Assembly (NCBI RefSeq): GCF_018128905.1
Contig: NZ_CP063808.1
Coordinates: 7,254,001-7,318,000, forward strand
Length of the DNA: 64,000 bases
Reading direction: 5' to 3'
From: Streptomyces sp. A2-16
GTDB lineage: Bacteria; Actinomycetota; Actinomycetes; Streptomycetales; Streptomycetaceae
Part shown: one piece after another, positions 54,348-64,000 of the stretch
Layout of the letters: every line of letters begins with the position of its first letter
Numbering within the stretch: the first letter of the stretch is position 1
The notes under the pieces: generated by a model
Database searches by the model: none
What the model was told of the DNA's origin: nothing
Seen by the model: the letters and a program-made list of their open reading frames with translations, nothing else
Position numbers and translations under genes: made by a program

Positions 54348-57089
54348 TCACGAGTCCGGCGAGGGCGCGGCCAGGGGCAGCCGCACGTCCACGGTCGTGC
54401 CCTCGCCGGGCAGCCCGGAGACGGCCAGCTTCCCGCCGATCGCCTCGACCCGGTCGATGAGCCCGATCAGGCCGGAGCCGCTCCCCGGCTCGGCGCCTCC
54501 GACGCCGTCGTCGCGGACGGTCAGTTCGAGGACACCGTCCCTGATCCGCGCCACCACCTCCGCCACGCGCGCGTGCGCGTGCTTCGCCACATTGGTCAGG
54601 CACTCGGAGGCCACGTAGTAGGCGGCCACCTCCAGCTGCTCCGGAAGGCGCCCCGCCGGCAGCCGCAGGTCGAGTTCGACGGGTACGGCGGAGCGGCGGG
54701 CCAGTGAGCGCAGGGCGGGCCCCAGTCCGCCCTTGGACAGGATCGCCGGGTGGATGCCCCGGGCCACCTGGAGCAGGTCCTGGAACGCGTCGTCGAGCCC
54801 CTTGCCGACGTGCGCCAGTTGCTCCGCGAGCTCGGAGGACGGGTCGGTCACCAGGGTCTCGGCGAGCCGCAGGTCCAGTTGGAGGGCCACGAGCCGCTGC
54901 TGGACCCCGTCGTGCAGATCCCGCTCGATGCGCCGCCGTGAGGCGTCCCCGGCGGCGACCACGCGCGCGCGTGAGGCGGTCAGCTGGGCACGGCTGTCGG
55001 CGTTGGCGATGGCCGTGGCGGCGAGTTCGGTGAAGTCGGCCAGCCGTGACTCGGTGCCCGCGGGCAGCACCTCCAGCGGCGAGGCCGCGAGGACGAAGCC
55101 CCACAGCCGGTCGTCGACGACGATGGGCGCGCCCACGGCATGACCGACGTGGGCCTCGCACCGGGTCCGGGTCACCTCGTCCATCGCCTGCTGTCCCGCT
55201 GCCCTGCGCGCCTCGCGGGTGGCCTCCTCGAGTTCCTCCGGGATGCCGAGCACGGTCCCGAGGACCGTCCGGCTGCCGTCGGCCTCCTGCCGCAGCACGG
55301 CCGCGGTGGTGTCCAGCAGGCCCCCCACCTCCTCGGCCACCCGCGCGAACACCTGGGACGGCGGGGCACCGTGGGCCACCAGGGTGGCGACCCGGCGCAG
55401 GGCGGCCTGTTCCCGCGCGGCACGGCGGCTCTCGGTGACATCGCGGGCGGTGGCGTAGACGAGGCCCTGTTCCGGGACCGGCCGGGCGCTCCACTCCAGC
55501 CAGCACTCGGTGCCGTCCGCGCGCAGGTAGCGGTTCTCGAACTCGGCCACCTCGACACCGCTCGCGAGCCGCGCGAGGGCTGCCCGCGTGGTGTCCCGGT
55601 CCTCCTCGTGCACGAACTCGATGAACGGCCTCGCCAGGAGCGTCTCGCGCGGGTGGCCAAGGGTGCGCTCGAAGGCCGGGTTGACCCGCTTGAAGTAGCC
55701 GTCGACCCCGCTGATGCAGAGCAGGTCCAGGGAGAGGTCGAAGATGCTCGCCAGTTCCTGCTCGGCGTCCTCGCGCCGCCCGTGCGCCGCCGCGAAGGAG
55801 GCCATGGTGTCGTTCATGCCGCCGAGCAGCTGGCTCCAGGTGCCCTCGAAGGAGGCCTCGTCGGCGCGGTGTTCGAGGCGGTTGTGGTCGATCGCCGTGT
55901 TCATGGCGCGGATCTCGGTGGCCAGCCGCTCCGTGGTCACCCGCAGTTCACGGAAGGTGTCGGCGACCTCGCCCAGTTCGTCCCGGCCCGTGTACCGGAT
56001 GTCGTACGAGAGATCGCCGCACGACAGTGCCCGGGCGCCCGCGGAGACCTGGGCGAGGGGCCGGGTGATGGACCGGCTGAGCGCGAGGGCGAGGAAGGTG
56101 ACGGCGGCGAGGACGGCGAGGGAGACGGCGGGCTCGCGCACCGCGCGGGTCTCCGCCTCGCGGCGGTCGTGGCCCGCCGTGGCGTCGAGTGCGCGCGCGG
56201 CCCGGTCCTGGATGGCGCGCAGGGAGTCGAGGCGCGCGCCGGAGTCGGCGAGCCATTGCTCGTACGAGGGCCATCGGGCAGTCTCCGGGGTGTCGGTGGC
56301 CAGCAGGTCGCGGACCTCGCGGACGGCCCGGCCGGGGTCCTGGAACTGGATGAGGTGCAGCCGGGTCCGCAGCTCGGCGGAGGTGTTCTCGCGGAAGGCG
56401 TCCAGCTGGGCGCTCTCCAGGGCGGGCCAGCGTCCGGCGCCGGTGGGGCGGCCGGCGGGCCCGGCGAGCAGGGCGGCGACCTCCGTCTGCTCCCGTTCGG
56501 CGGCCTCGATGGCCCGCAGGAGGGCGAGGTGGGCGTCCGCCGCGCGGCCCGAGGCCCGGGTGGGGCGGGCGGATTCGAGTGCGGTGACGTCGGCGAGCAG
56601 GGTGTCCTGGACGTGCGCGTACCGGTCGGCGATGTCGGGGCCGGTGAGCGAGCCGGTGGCCGTCCGGGCGCGCAGGGAGTGCAGTTGACGGCCGAGGGTG
56701 TCGAGGTCGCCGGGGACGTCGGAGCCCGGCCATGAGGCAGCGCGGGCCAGGGCACCCGCCAGGACCCGGTCGGTGGCCCGTTCGGCCTCGGTCCGTTCCG
56801 CGCGCGTGGCGGGCCCGGGGCGCAGCCTGGCCTTGACGGCGGCGAGCCTCTCGCGTGCGACGGCGCCGGCGACCTCGGTCGCCGCGAACGACACTCCGGT
56901 CGCGGTGTGGAAGTCGCGCAGGGTCCGCGCCTCCCGCCACTGGGCCACAGAGCTGAACGCGGTGAGGACCAGCAGCCCGGTCACCGGCAGCAGGACCAGC
57001 AGCATCAGTTTCCGGCGGACGCGCAGCCGCGCGAGAAGCGGGACGCGATGCGGGGTCCGGGGCCTTCGTCCGAGAGGTGAGCGGCGCAT
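54348..57089 (-). CDS. Multidomain sensor histidine kinase (NIT-HAMP-PAS-GAF-HisKA_3)
   Basis: The protein has 913 residues. A first membrane helix (about 28-48, LMLLVLLPVTGLLVLTAFSS) is followed by an extracellular nitrate-sensor-like helical domain (to about 320), a second helix (AVSLAVLAAVTFLALAL), HAMP, a PAS domain (FDLSLDLLCISGVDGYFKRV and later RYLRADGTECWLEWSARPV), a GAF domain with ETAAVLRQ-like core, and a NarX/DesK-type kinase. The phospho-acceptor His lies in RRRIERDLHDGVQQRLVALQ (about residue 720) and the ATP-binding part ends in GSGLIGLIDRVEAIGGKLAV. It probably pairs with the NarL-type regulator at 53136. The ligand is unknown; the NIT-like domain is assigned by position and helicity. 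Confidence 0.88.
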   Translation of the reverse strand: MRRSPLGRRPRTPHRVPLLARLRVRRKLMLLVLLPVTGLLVLTAFSSVAQWREARTLRDFHTATGVSFAATEVAGAVARERLAAVKARLRPGPATRAERTEAERATDRVLAGALARAASWPGSDVPGDLDTLGRQLHSLRARTATGSLTGPDIADRYAHVQDTLLADVTALESARPTRASGRAADAHLALLRAIEAAEREQTEVAALLAGPAGRPTGAGRWPALESAQLDAFRENTSAELRTRLHLIQFQDPGRAVREVRDLLATDTPETARWPSYEQWLADSGARLDSLRAIQDRAARALDATAGHDRREAETRAVREPAVSLAVLAAVTFLALALSRSITRPLAQVSAGARALSCGDLSYDIRYTGRDELGEVADTFRELRVTTERLATEIRAMNTAIDHNRLEHRADEASFEGTWSQLLGGMNDTMASFAAAHGRREDAEQELASIFDLSLDLLCISGVDGYFKRVNPAFERTLGHPRETLLARPFIEFVHEEDRDTTRAALARLASGVEVAEFENRYLRADGTECWLEWSARPVPEQGLVYATARDVTESRRAAREQAALRRVATLVAHGAPPSQVFARVAEEVGGLLDTTAAVLRQEADGSRTVLGTVLGIPEELEEATREARRAAGQQAMDEVTRTRCEAHVGHAVGAPIVVDDRLWGFVLAASPLEVLPAGTESRLADFTELAATAIANADSRAQLTASRARVVAAGDASRRRIERDLHDGVQQRLVALQLDLRLAETLVTDPSSELAEQLAHVGKGLDDAFQDLLQVARGIHPAILSKGGLGPALRSLARRSAVPVELDLRLPAGRLPEQLEVAAYYVASECLTNVAKHAHARVAEVVARIRDGVLELTVRDDGVGGAEPGSGSGLIGLIDRVEAIGGKLAVSGLPGEGTTVDVRLPLAAPSPDS

Positions 57090-57549
57090 GGCAGTGCCTC
57101 AGGCGCTGCCGATTCTGTGGGTGGTGCCGTTGGGTTCCGTCATGCGAGACACCCCTTTGTGGAGGCCACGTTCATGCGTCCGCGCGGGGAACGGTCGATC
57201 CGGCCCCGCCCGGCCCCTTCAGCATGCCCGCGAACTCCCCCGCAGTCCACGGGAGAACGCCTCCGTGATCGCCGGATACGCGGGCGTCCGCGGCCAGGCC
57301 CACGCCGTCCGCCAGCTGCTCGATGAACAGGCGCCCGGCACCGCCCTCGGCGTACTCCGGCGAGAGCGCGACCGCGCAGTGCGGGGCCGGGATCGCGCCG
57401 TTGGCTGACCTCGCGCTGCGCCGGGTGAGGGGGCACCGGCCGATCCGGCACAGGACTTGGGCACGTTCCCGGTGCCGGGAAGCAAACCACCGCGACTCTT
57501 TCCGGGTAGCCGGAAGGCGCGATCCCCGGCTGGTTGGGACCCTGTCCGC
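57090..57549. other. 460-bp divergent region between the sensor kinase and the orphan receiver
   Basis: It should hold promoters for both flanking genes; I could not assign -35/-10 elements with confidence. It also contains the possible DUF397-like remnant described at 57172. The stretch 57090-57170 has no coding look. Confidence 0.5.
57172..57402 (-). pseudogene. Possible DUF397-like remnant without a start codon
   Basis: The frame ending at the TGA at 57172-57174 encodes CAVALSPEYAEGGAGRLFIE, then QLADGVGLAADARVSGD and HGGVLPWTAGEFAGMLKG. The second half resembles the end of DUF397 domains (GxVxVRDSKDPxGPVLxFTPxxWxxFL). Third-position GC is high, as in real genes. I find no ATG or GTG at a plausible place, and a GTG exists only in another frame (near 57430), so it may be a frameshifted or truncated gene. 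DUF397 proteins often work beside HTH regulators in Streptomyces. Confidence 0.35.
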
Positions 57550-57924
57550 ATGTCCATGCGCTGTCTTCTCGTCGATGACAGCATCCGGTTCCTGGAGGCC
57601 GCGCGACGCCTGCTGGAACGCGACGGGATACCGGTCGTCGGCGTCGCACTGTCGGGTGCCGAGGCCCTGGTACGGGCCGCGGAGCTGACCCCTGACCTCG
57701 TGCTGGTCGATCTCGATCTCGACGGCGAGAGCGGCTTCGACGTGGCGGCGGAACTGGCCCGCAGAGCTTCCTGCGCCATCGTCCTGATCTCCACGCACGC
57801 GCTGGAGGACTTCGAGGAACTCATCGCCGACAGCCCGGCGCGCGGGTTCCTGACCAAGTCGGCGCTGTCGGCGCGGGCCATCAGGGAGTTGCTGGGCGGC
57901 GACGGGGACGCCCCCGCCACCTGA
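57550..57924 (+). CDS. Stand-alone receiver-domain protein
   Basis: The product is 124 residues from the ATG at 57550; a second ATG is two codons on. It is a CheY-like receiver without an output domain: the acidic pair RCLLVDDSIRFLEAARRLL, the phospho-acceptor site LVLVDLDLDGESGFDVA, Ser/Thr in VLISTHALEDFE and the Lys in RGFLTKSALSARAIREL. It is divergent from the histidine kinase at 57089 and could act as phosphate sink, connector or antagonist of the NarL-type regulator. No ribosome binding site is evident. Confidence 0.85.
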   Translation: MSMRCLLVDDSIRFLEAARRLLERDGIPVVGVALSGAEALVRAAELTPDLVLVDLDLDGESGFDVAAELARRASCAIVLISTHALEDFEELIADSPARGFLTKSALSARAIRELLGGDGDAPAT

Positions 57925-58135
57925 TCGGGCGGGTCGGCAACCGGCCGGGAGTATGCCGCCGTTCGGCGGCAGGTGTTGTCGGGACTTGGTCAACACGCTT
58001 CAATGCGGGGGAACTCGGGACCGGGAACGACGGCGTACGGATGTGAAGCCTCCCCCGGCACTGCCACGGACGGCCCCGGGGCACCCTCACGAACGGCCTG
58101 ACCAGCCGCCCGGACCTGTACAGAAAGGCCCCTGC

Positions 58136-59113
58136 ATGCCGCACGCACAGCACGCGGACGTCGCGACCTTCGCCGACGCGGAACTGGACTCGGCCCTGCG
58201 CGGCGGCCCCTTCCACGTCGCGCTGCGCGCCGCGATCGCCGCCCGGGGGCTGCCGCTCCAGCGCGTCCAGCACCATCTGTCGCGCTTCGGGGTCAAGGTC
58301 GGCGTCACCAGCCTGAGTTACTGGCAGCAGGGCGCCCGGCGCCCGCAGCGTCCCGAGTCGCTGCGGGCCGTACGGGCACTGGAGGAGATCCTCCAGCTGC
58401 CGGAGGAGTCGCTGATCCGGCTGCTCGCCGAGGACGAGGGCCGCTCGGCCGCCGAGCGGCCCGCGACCCGTTCCTACCGCTCCCTCCTCGCGGCCTCGGA
58501 CGTCCTCGAACAGCTCCTCGCCGAGCTGGACTCGCCGCGCGACGACGGGCTGCACACCCTCGGCCACCACGAGCGGATAGACATCGGGGCGCGCCGCGAG
58601 CTGCGCAGCCGCGAGTCGCACCACATCGTGCGCGCCCACCGCGAGGGCGTCGACCGGTACATCGCCGTCCACCACGGCGACCCGGGGTGCGCGCCGGAGC
58701 GCATGAGCGTGCACGCCCTGGAGAACTGCCGTACGGGACGCGTGCGTTCGCACCACGACACCGGGGTGCTCGTGGCCGAGCTGCTTCTCGACGCCCGGCT
58801 GCGGGCGGGTGACACCTTCCTGTTCCGCTACCGCGTCGAGGACGGCACGGCCGGGGTGTCGCGCGAGTACGTCCGGGGCTTCGGCTCACCAGGCGGGCAG
58901 TACGCGCTCCAGGTCCGCTTCGACGAGAACGCCCTGCCGCTGCGCTGCCACCGCTTCGCCCAGCACTCCCCCGCCGCGCCCCGCAGCGGCCGCCAGGAAC
59001 TGGCCCTCACCGGCCACCACCACTCGGTGCACCTGGTCGAGCCGCGGGTGCGGACGGGGGTGGTGGGGATCGGGTGGGACTGGGAGCAGCGGGCGGTGCC
59101 GACGGACCGGTGA
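58136..59113 (+). CDS. HTH (XRE-like) regulator with unknown C-terminal domain
   Basis: The product is 325 residues from the ATG at 58136, with AAAGG upstream. The N-terminal HTH runs from FHVALRAAIAARGLPLQRVQ to VTSLSYWQQGARRPQRPESL, with SYWQQGARRP typical of a small Streptomyces family. The second half (about 130-325) has a beta-rich fold with REGVDRYIAVHHGDPGCAPE and RVRSHHDTGVLVAELLLDA and no recognised domain. It follows the orphan receiver by 211 bases and precedes the LacI-type operon. Ligand and targets are unknown. Confidence 0.75.
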   Translation: MPHAQHADVATFADAELDSALRGGPFHVALRAAIAARGLPLQRVQHHLSRFGVKVGVTSLSYWQQGARRPQRPESLRAVRALEEILQLPEESLIRLLAEDEGRSAAERPATRSYRSLLAASDVLEQLLAELDSPRDDGLHTLGHHERIDIGARRELRSRESHHIVRAHREGVDRYIAVHHGDPGCAPERMSVHALENCRTGRVRSHHDTGVLVAELLLDARLRAGDTFLFRYRVEDGTAGVSREYVRGFGSPGGQYALQVRFDENALPLRCHRFAQHSPAAPRSGRQELALTGHHHSVHLVEPRVRTGVVGIGWDWEQRAVPTDR

Positions 59114-59116
59114 CCG

Positions 59117-59142
59117 CGTAAACGCTTGCGCAAGCGTTTACG
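59117..59142 (+). promoter_or_regulatory. 26-bp perfect palindromic operator in front of the LacI-family gene
   Basis: Positions 59117-59142 are fully self-complementary; the centre is GCTTGCGCAAGC with AAACG/CGTTT flanks. It fits LacI/GalR-type operators (AAACGnnnnCGTTT family) and lies 80 bases before the regulator's ATG, suggesting autoregulation of the regulator-kinase operon. Confidence 0.85.
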
Positions 59143-59222
59143 TGCGCCGCTGGATGGGATACCTTCCGGGCCGAGGGCCACCGTTCCGGTGCCCCGTGGG
59201 CACTGCTCCGGGAGGGGATCCG

Positions 59223-60398
59223 ATGCCGACCATGGCCGACGTGGCACGCAGCGCCGGGGTGTCCGTGGCGACCGTCTCGCACGTCCTCAACGGGACCCGA
59301 CCTGTCCTGCCCCACACCCGCCAGGCCGTGCTGGACGCCGTCGACGAACTCGGCTACACCCCCAACACCCTGGCCCGCTCCCTGGTCACCTCCCGCACCC
59401 GCTCCATCGGGCTCGCGGTGTCGGCGATCAGCAACCCGTACTTCACGGAGATCCTCCAGGGCGTCGAGGCGAGCGCTCTGGAACACGGCTACAGCCTGCT
59501 CATCGCCGATCCGCACGACGACCCCGACCACGAGCGCAAGGTCGTCCAGCTGCTGCACGAGAGACGCGTGGACGGCATGATCGTCGCGCCCTCGGCGGAT
59601 CCGCGCGAGCTCGTCTCCTACCTCGGGCGCCACGAGGTCCCGACCGTGTTCCTCGACCGGGTGGTCGCCGTCCCCGAGGACGGCCCGCAGCGCTTCGACC
59701 AGGTCTGCGCCGAGAACACCGGGCCGACGGCCGGGCTGGTCACCCATCTCGCCGGACTCGGCCACCGGCGCATCGGGCTGGTGGCCGGCCTGCCAGGGCT
59801 CAGCACCACCGCCGAACGGATCTCCGGATACCGACAGGGCCTGACGGCCGCCGGTCTCCCCTACGACGATCACCTCGTCGCCCACGGCGACTCCGAGTCG
59901 GCCGGAGCCGAGCGCGCGACCGCCGCCCTGCTCTCCCTCGCCGCCCCGCCCACCGCCCTCGTCACCGCCAACAACGCGATGACCATCGGAACCCTGCGCG
60001 CCCTGCGCGAGCGCGGTCTTTCGGTGCCGGACGACCTCGCCCTGTGCTGCTTCGACGACTTCGCCTGGGCCGACCTGTTCTCGCCCCGGCTCACCGCGAT
60101 CGCCCAGCCCAGCAGAGAGATCGGCGCCCAGGCGGTCCGGGTGCTCCTGGAACGCCTCGAGGCGCCGGACCGACCGGCCCGGACCGTGCGCCTGGACTGC
60201 GCGTTCGTCCACCGGACGTCGTGCGGGTGTGCGGAGACCGGGGCGCAGGAGCACGGCCGTCCCGCGCGGCGGTCCGAGCCCTCGCAACCGTCACATCGCG
60301 CCCAGCCCACGCAGCCCTCCCGGCTCACGCAGCCCGCGCAGCCCTCGCAGCCCTCGCAGCCCTCGCAGCCCTCGCAGTCGAAAGGAACCGTCTCGTGA
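59223..60398 (+). CDS. LacI-family sugar regulator
   Basis: The protein has 391 residues, with GGGAGGGG before the ATG. The HTH is MADVARSAGVSVATVSHVLN followed by the hinge helix SLVTSRTRSIG. The periplasmic-binding-protein-like domain (about 60-340) has GLAVSAISNPYFTEILQGVE and DFAWADLFSPRLTAIAQPSR. The last 40 residues are a low-complexity tail of Gln, Pro and Ser with four PSQ repeats. It overlaps the sugar kinase gene by 4 bases, so it probably represses that gene and itself via 59117-59142. The sugar is unknown; fructose-like or ribose-like is plausible. Confidence 0.93.
   Translation: MPTMADVARSAGVSVATVSHVLNGTRPVLPHTRQAVLDAVDELGYTPNTLARSLVTSRTRSIGLAVSAISNPYFTEILQGVEASALEHGYSLLIADPHDDPDHERKVVQLLHERRVDGMIVAPSADPRELVSYLGRHEVPTVFLDRVVAVPEDGPQRFDQVCAENTGPTAGLVTHLAGLGHRRIGLVAGLPGLSTTAERISGYRQGLTAAGLPYDDHLVAHGDSESAGAERATAALLSLAAPPTALVTANNAMTIGTLRALRERGLSVPDDLALCCFDDFAWADLFSPRLTAIAQPSREIGAQAVRVLLERLEAPDRPARTVRLDCAFVHRTSCGCAETGAQEHGRPARRSEPSQPSHRAQPTQPSRLTQPAQPSQPSQPSQPSQSKGTVS
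60341..60376 (+). repeat. Four perfect 9-bp tandem repeats in the regulator gene
   Basis: GCCCTCGCA is repeated from 60341, 60350, 60359 and 60368. It encodes the Pro-Ser-Gln repeats at the regulator's C-terminus and is expected to change copy number in frame. Confidence 0.92.
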
Positions 60399-61306
60399 TC
60401 GTCGTCGCCGGTGAGGCCCTGATCGATCTGGTACCGCAGGGCCCAGGTGCCCTCGCGGTGCTCAAGCCGGCACTCGGCGGCGGCCCCTACAACACCGCCG
60501 TGGCCCTCGGGCGACTCGGCTCCCCCACCGCCTTCTGTTCCCGCACCTCGCTCGACGCCTTCGGCGAGGCGCTGCTCGACGGGCTGCGGGAGGCGGGAGT
60601 GGAGGTGTCCGCCGTGCAGCGCGGGCCGGAACCCACCACGCTCGCCGTCGCCACGATCGACACCGACGGCTCGGCCGCCTACTCCTTCTACGTCGACGGC
60701 ACCGCCGACCGTCTGTTCACGGCTCCCGCCGCGCTCCCGTCCGGCACGCGCGCGGTGTCCTTCGGCACCTGTTCGCTCGTCCTGGAACCGGGGGCGAGCG
60801 CGTACGAGGAGCTGCTGCGGACCGCTGCCGCGCAGGGCGTGTTCACGGCGCTCGACCCGAACATCCGGGCCGGGCTGATCCCCGACGCGGACGCCTACCG
60901 GGCCCGGTTCAAGAGCTGGCTGCCGTCGGTGTCCCTGCTCAAGCTCTCCGAGGAGGACGCGCTGTGGCTAGGCGGCACCCCGCGCGAGTGGCTGGCCTCG
61001 GGACCCTCGGCCGTGGTGATCACCCATGGCGGTGACGGGCTGACCGTGTTCACCCGGGACGGGGCGGTGCTCCCGGTGCCGGGCGAGAAGGTCGACGTCG
61101 TGGACACGATCGGCGCCGGCGACACGGTGAACGCGGCCCTGCTGCACGGCCTGGCCACCCTGGACGCGCTGTCCCCGGACGCGCTCGCCGGCCTTGGCGT
61201 CGAGGACTGGACCCGGCTGCTGCGGTTCGCGGCCCGCGCGGCGGCGATCACGTGCTCACGCGCGGGGGCGCAGCCGCCGTATGCGTCGGAACTGGGTGAG
61301 CTGTAG
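60395..61306 (+). CDS. PfkB-family sugar kinase (fructokinase/ribokinase-like)
   Basis: The 303-residue kinase starts at GTG 60395, which overlaps the regulator's stop (GTGA), with AAAGGAA upstream. PfkB signature 1 is seen in LGGGPYNTAVALGRLGSPT, and signature 2 in VDTIGAGDTVNAALLHGL, which has the catalytic Asp in GAGD. It phosphorylates a sugar, probably fructose by similarity to fructokinases. Induction by the sugar through the LacI-type regulator is inferred. Confidence 0.92.
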   Translation: MIVVAGEALIDLVPQGPGALAVLKPALGGGPYNTAVALGRLGSPTAFCSRTSLDAFGEALLDGLREAGVEVSAVQRGPEPTTLAVATIDTDGSAAYSFYVDGTADRLFTAPAALPSGTRAVSFGTCSLVLEPGASAYEELLRTAAAQGVFTALDPNIRAGLIPDADAYRARFKSWLPSVSLLKLSEEDALWLGGTPREWLASGPSAVVITHGGDGLTVFTRDGAVLPVPGEKVDVVDTIGAGDTVNAALLHGLATLDALSPDALAGLGVEDWTRLLRFAARAAAITCSRAGAQPPYASELGEL

Positions 61307-61353
61307 GTGTCGAGGAGAGCGGTGACAGTGCCGGTCCCGGTGCCTGTGCCATG

Positions 61354-61400
61354 ACGAAGCAGCGGTGCCGCGGGAAGTCTCCGCGGCACCGCTGCTTCGT
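61354..61400. terminator. 20-bp perfect bidirectional hairpin between pfkB-type gene and uvrA
   Basis: Arms 61354-61373 and 61381-61400 are perfectly complementary with a 7-base loop. It serves two convergent genes. Confidence 0.9.
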
Positions 61401-61436
61401 GTGTTCCTGATGTGTCCGGGCCGGCGGGCCCGTGTC

Positions 61437-64000
<2,564 letters not shown>

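Overview
The window is a 64-kb piece of a Streptomyces chromosome. The evidence is high GC with strong G/C at codon third positions, GTG and TTG starts, many 4-base start/stop overlaps, the developmental regulator whiA, RbpA, and a gene order (suf cluster, cta genes, pentose-phosphate cluster, gap-pgk-tpiA-secG, whiA-yvcK-rapZ-uvrC, uvrA) that is typical of the conserved core of Streptomyces chromosomes. Both ends cut a gene: an SRPBCC/AHSA1-type gene at the left edge and uvrA at the right edge.

Region 1 (1-10.4 kb) holds lysine/diaminopimelate genes (dapA at 4040, dapD at 7245) mixed with small accessory modules: an ArsR-like/SRPBCC pair, a tandem ABM-fold protein, a DUF3618/holin-X envelope pair, a Cys-rich protein with a 42-residue acidic partner, a SigE-family sigma factor with a membrane-anchored partner, a tiny secreted protein, a TetR/SMR efflux pair and a membrane-anchored AbfB-domain protein. 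Region 2 (10.4-17.1 kb) is a complete suf iron-sulfur assembly operon in the order sufR-sufB-sufD-Rieske-sufC-sufS-sufU-sufT-like, all on the minus strand. An iron-box-like sequence lies in its upstream region.

Region 3 (17.1-29.4 kb) is more accessory: an AAC(3)-type acetyltransferase, an ABC-2 exporter, a glycogen-debranching-like protein facing a GT4 glycosyltransferase with overlapping 3' ends, a large membrane-anchored STAND/NB-ARC-TPR ATPase, ctaA (heme A synthase), a nucleotidyltransferase and an amidohydrolase. Region 4 (29.4-44.6 kb) is central metabolism: ctaB, then tkt-tal-zwf-opcA-pgl (pentose phosphate pathway), pgi with a frameshifted DsbA-like gene behind it, a 729-bp repeat-rich spacer, rbpA, secG and the gap-pgk-tpiA glycolytic block.

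Region 5 (44.8-64 kb) has a large secreted M14 carboxypeptidase, whiA-yvcK-rapZ-uvrC with overlapping genes, a NIT/HAMP/PAS/GAF histidine kinase with a NarL-type regulator and an orphan receiver nearby, an unusual HTH regulator, a LacI regulator with a perfect 26-bp operator in front of a PfkB sugar kinase, and uvrA. Strong perfect hairpins separate many of these units. I saw no tRNA, rRNA, CRISPR array, insertion sequence or prophage. The most system-like novelty candidates are the STAND ATPase and the kinase/regulator/receiver neighbourhood. The clearest sequence oddities are two genes whose stop codons sit inside tandem repeats and the frameshifted DsbA-like gene.
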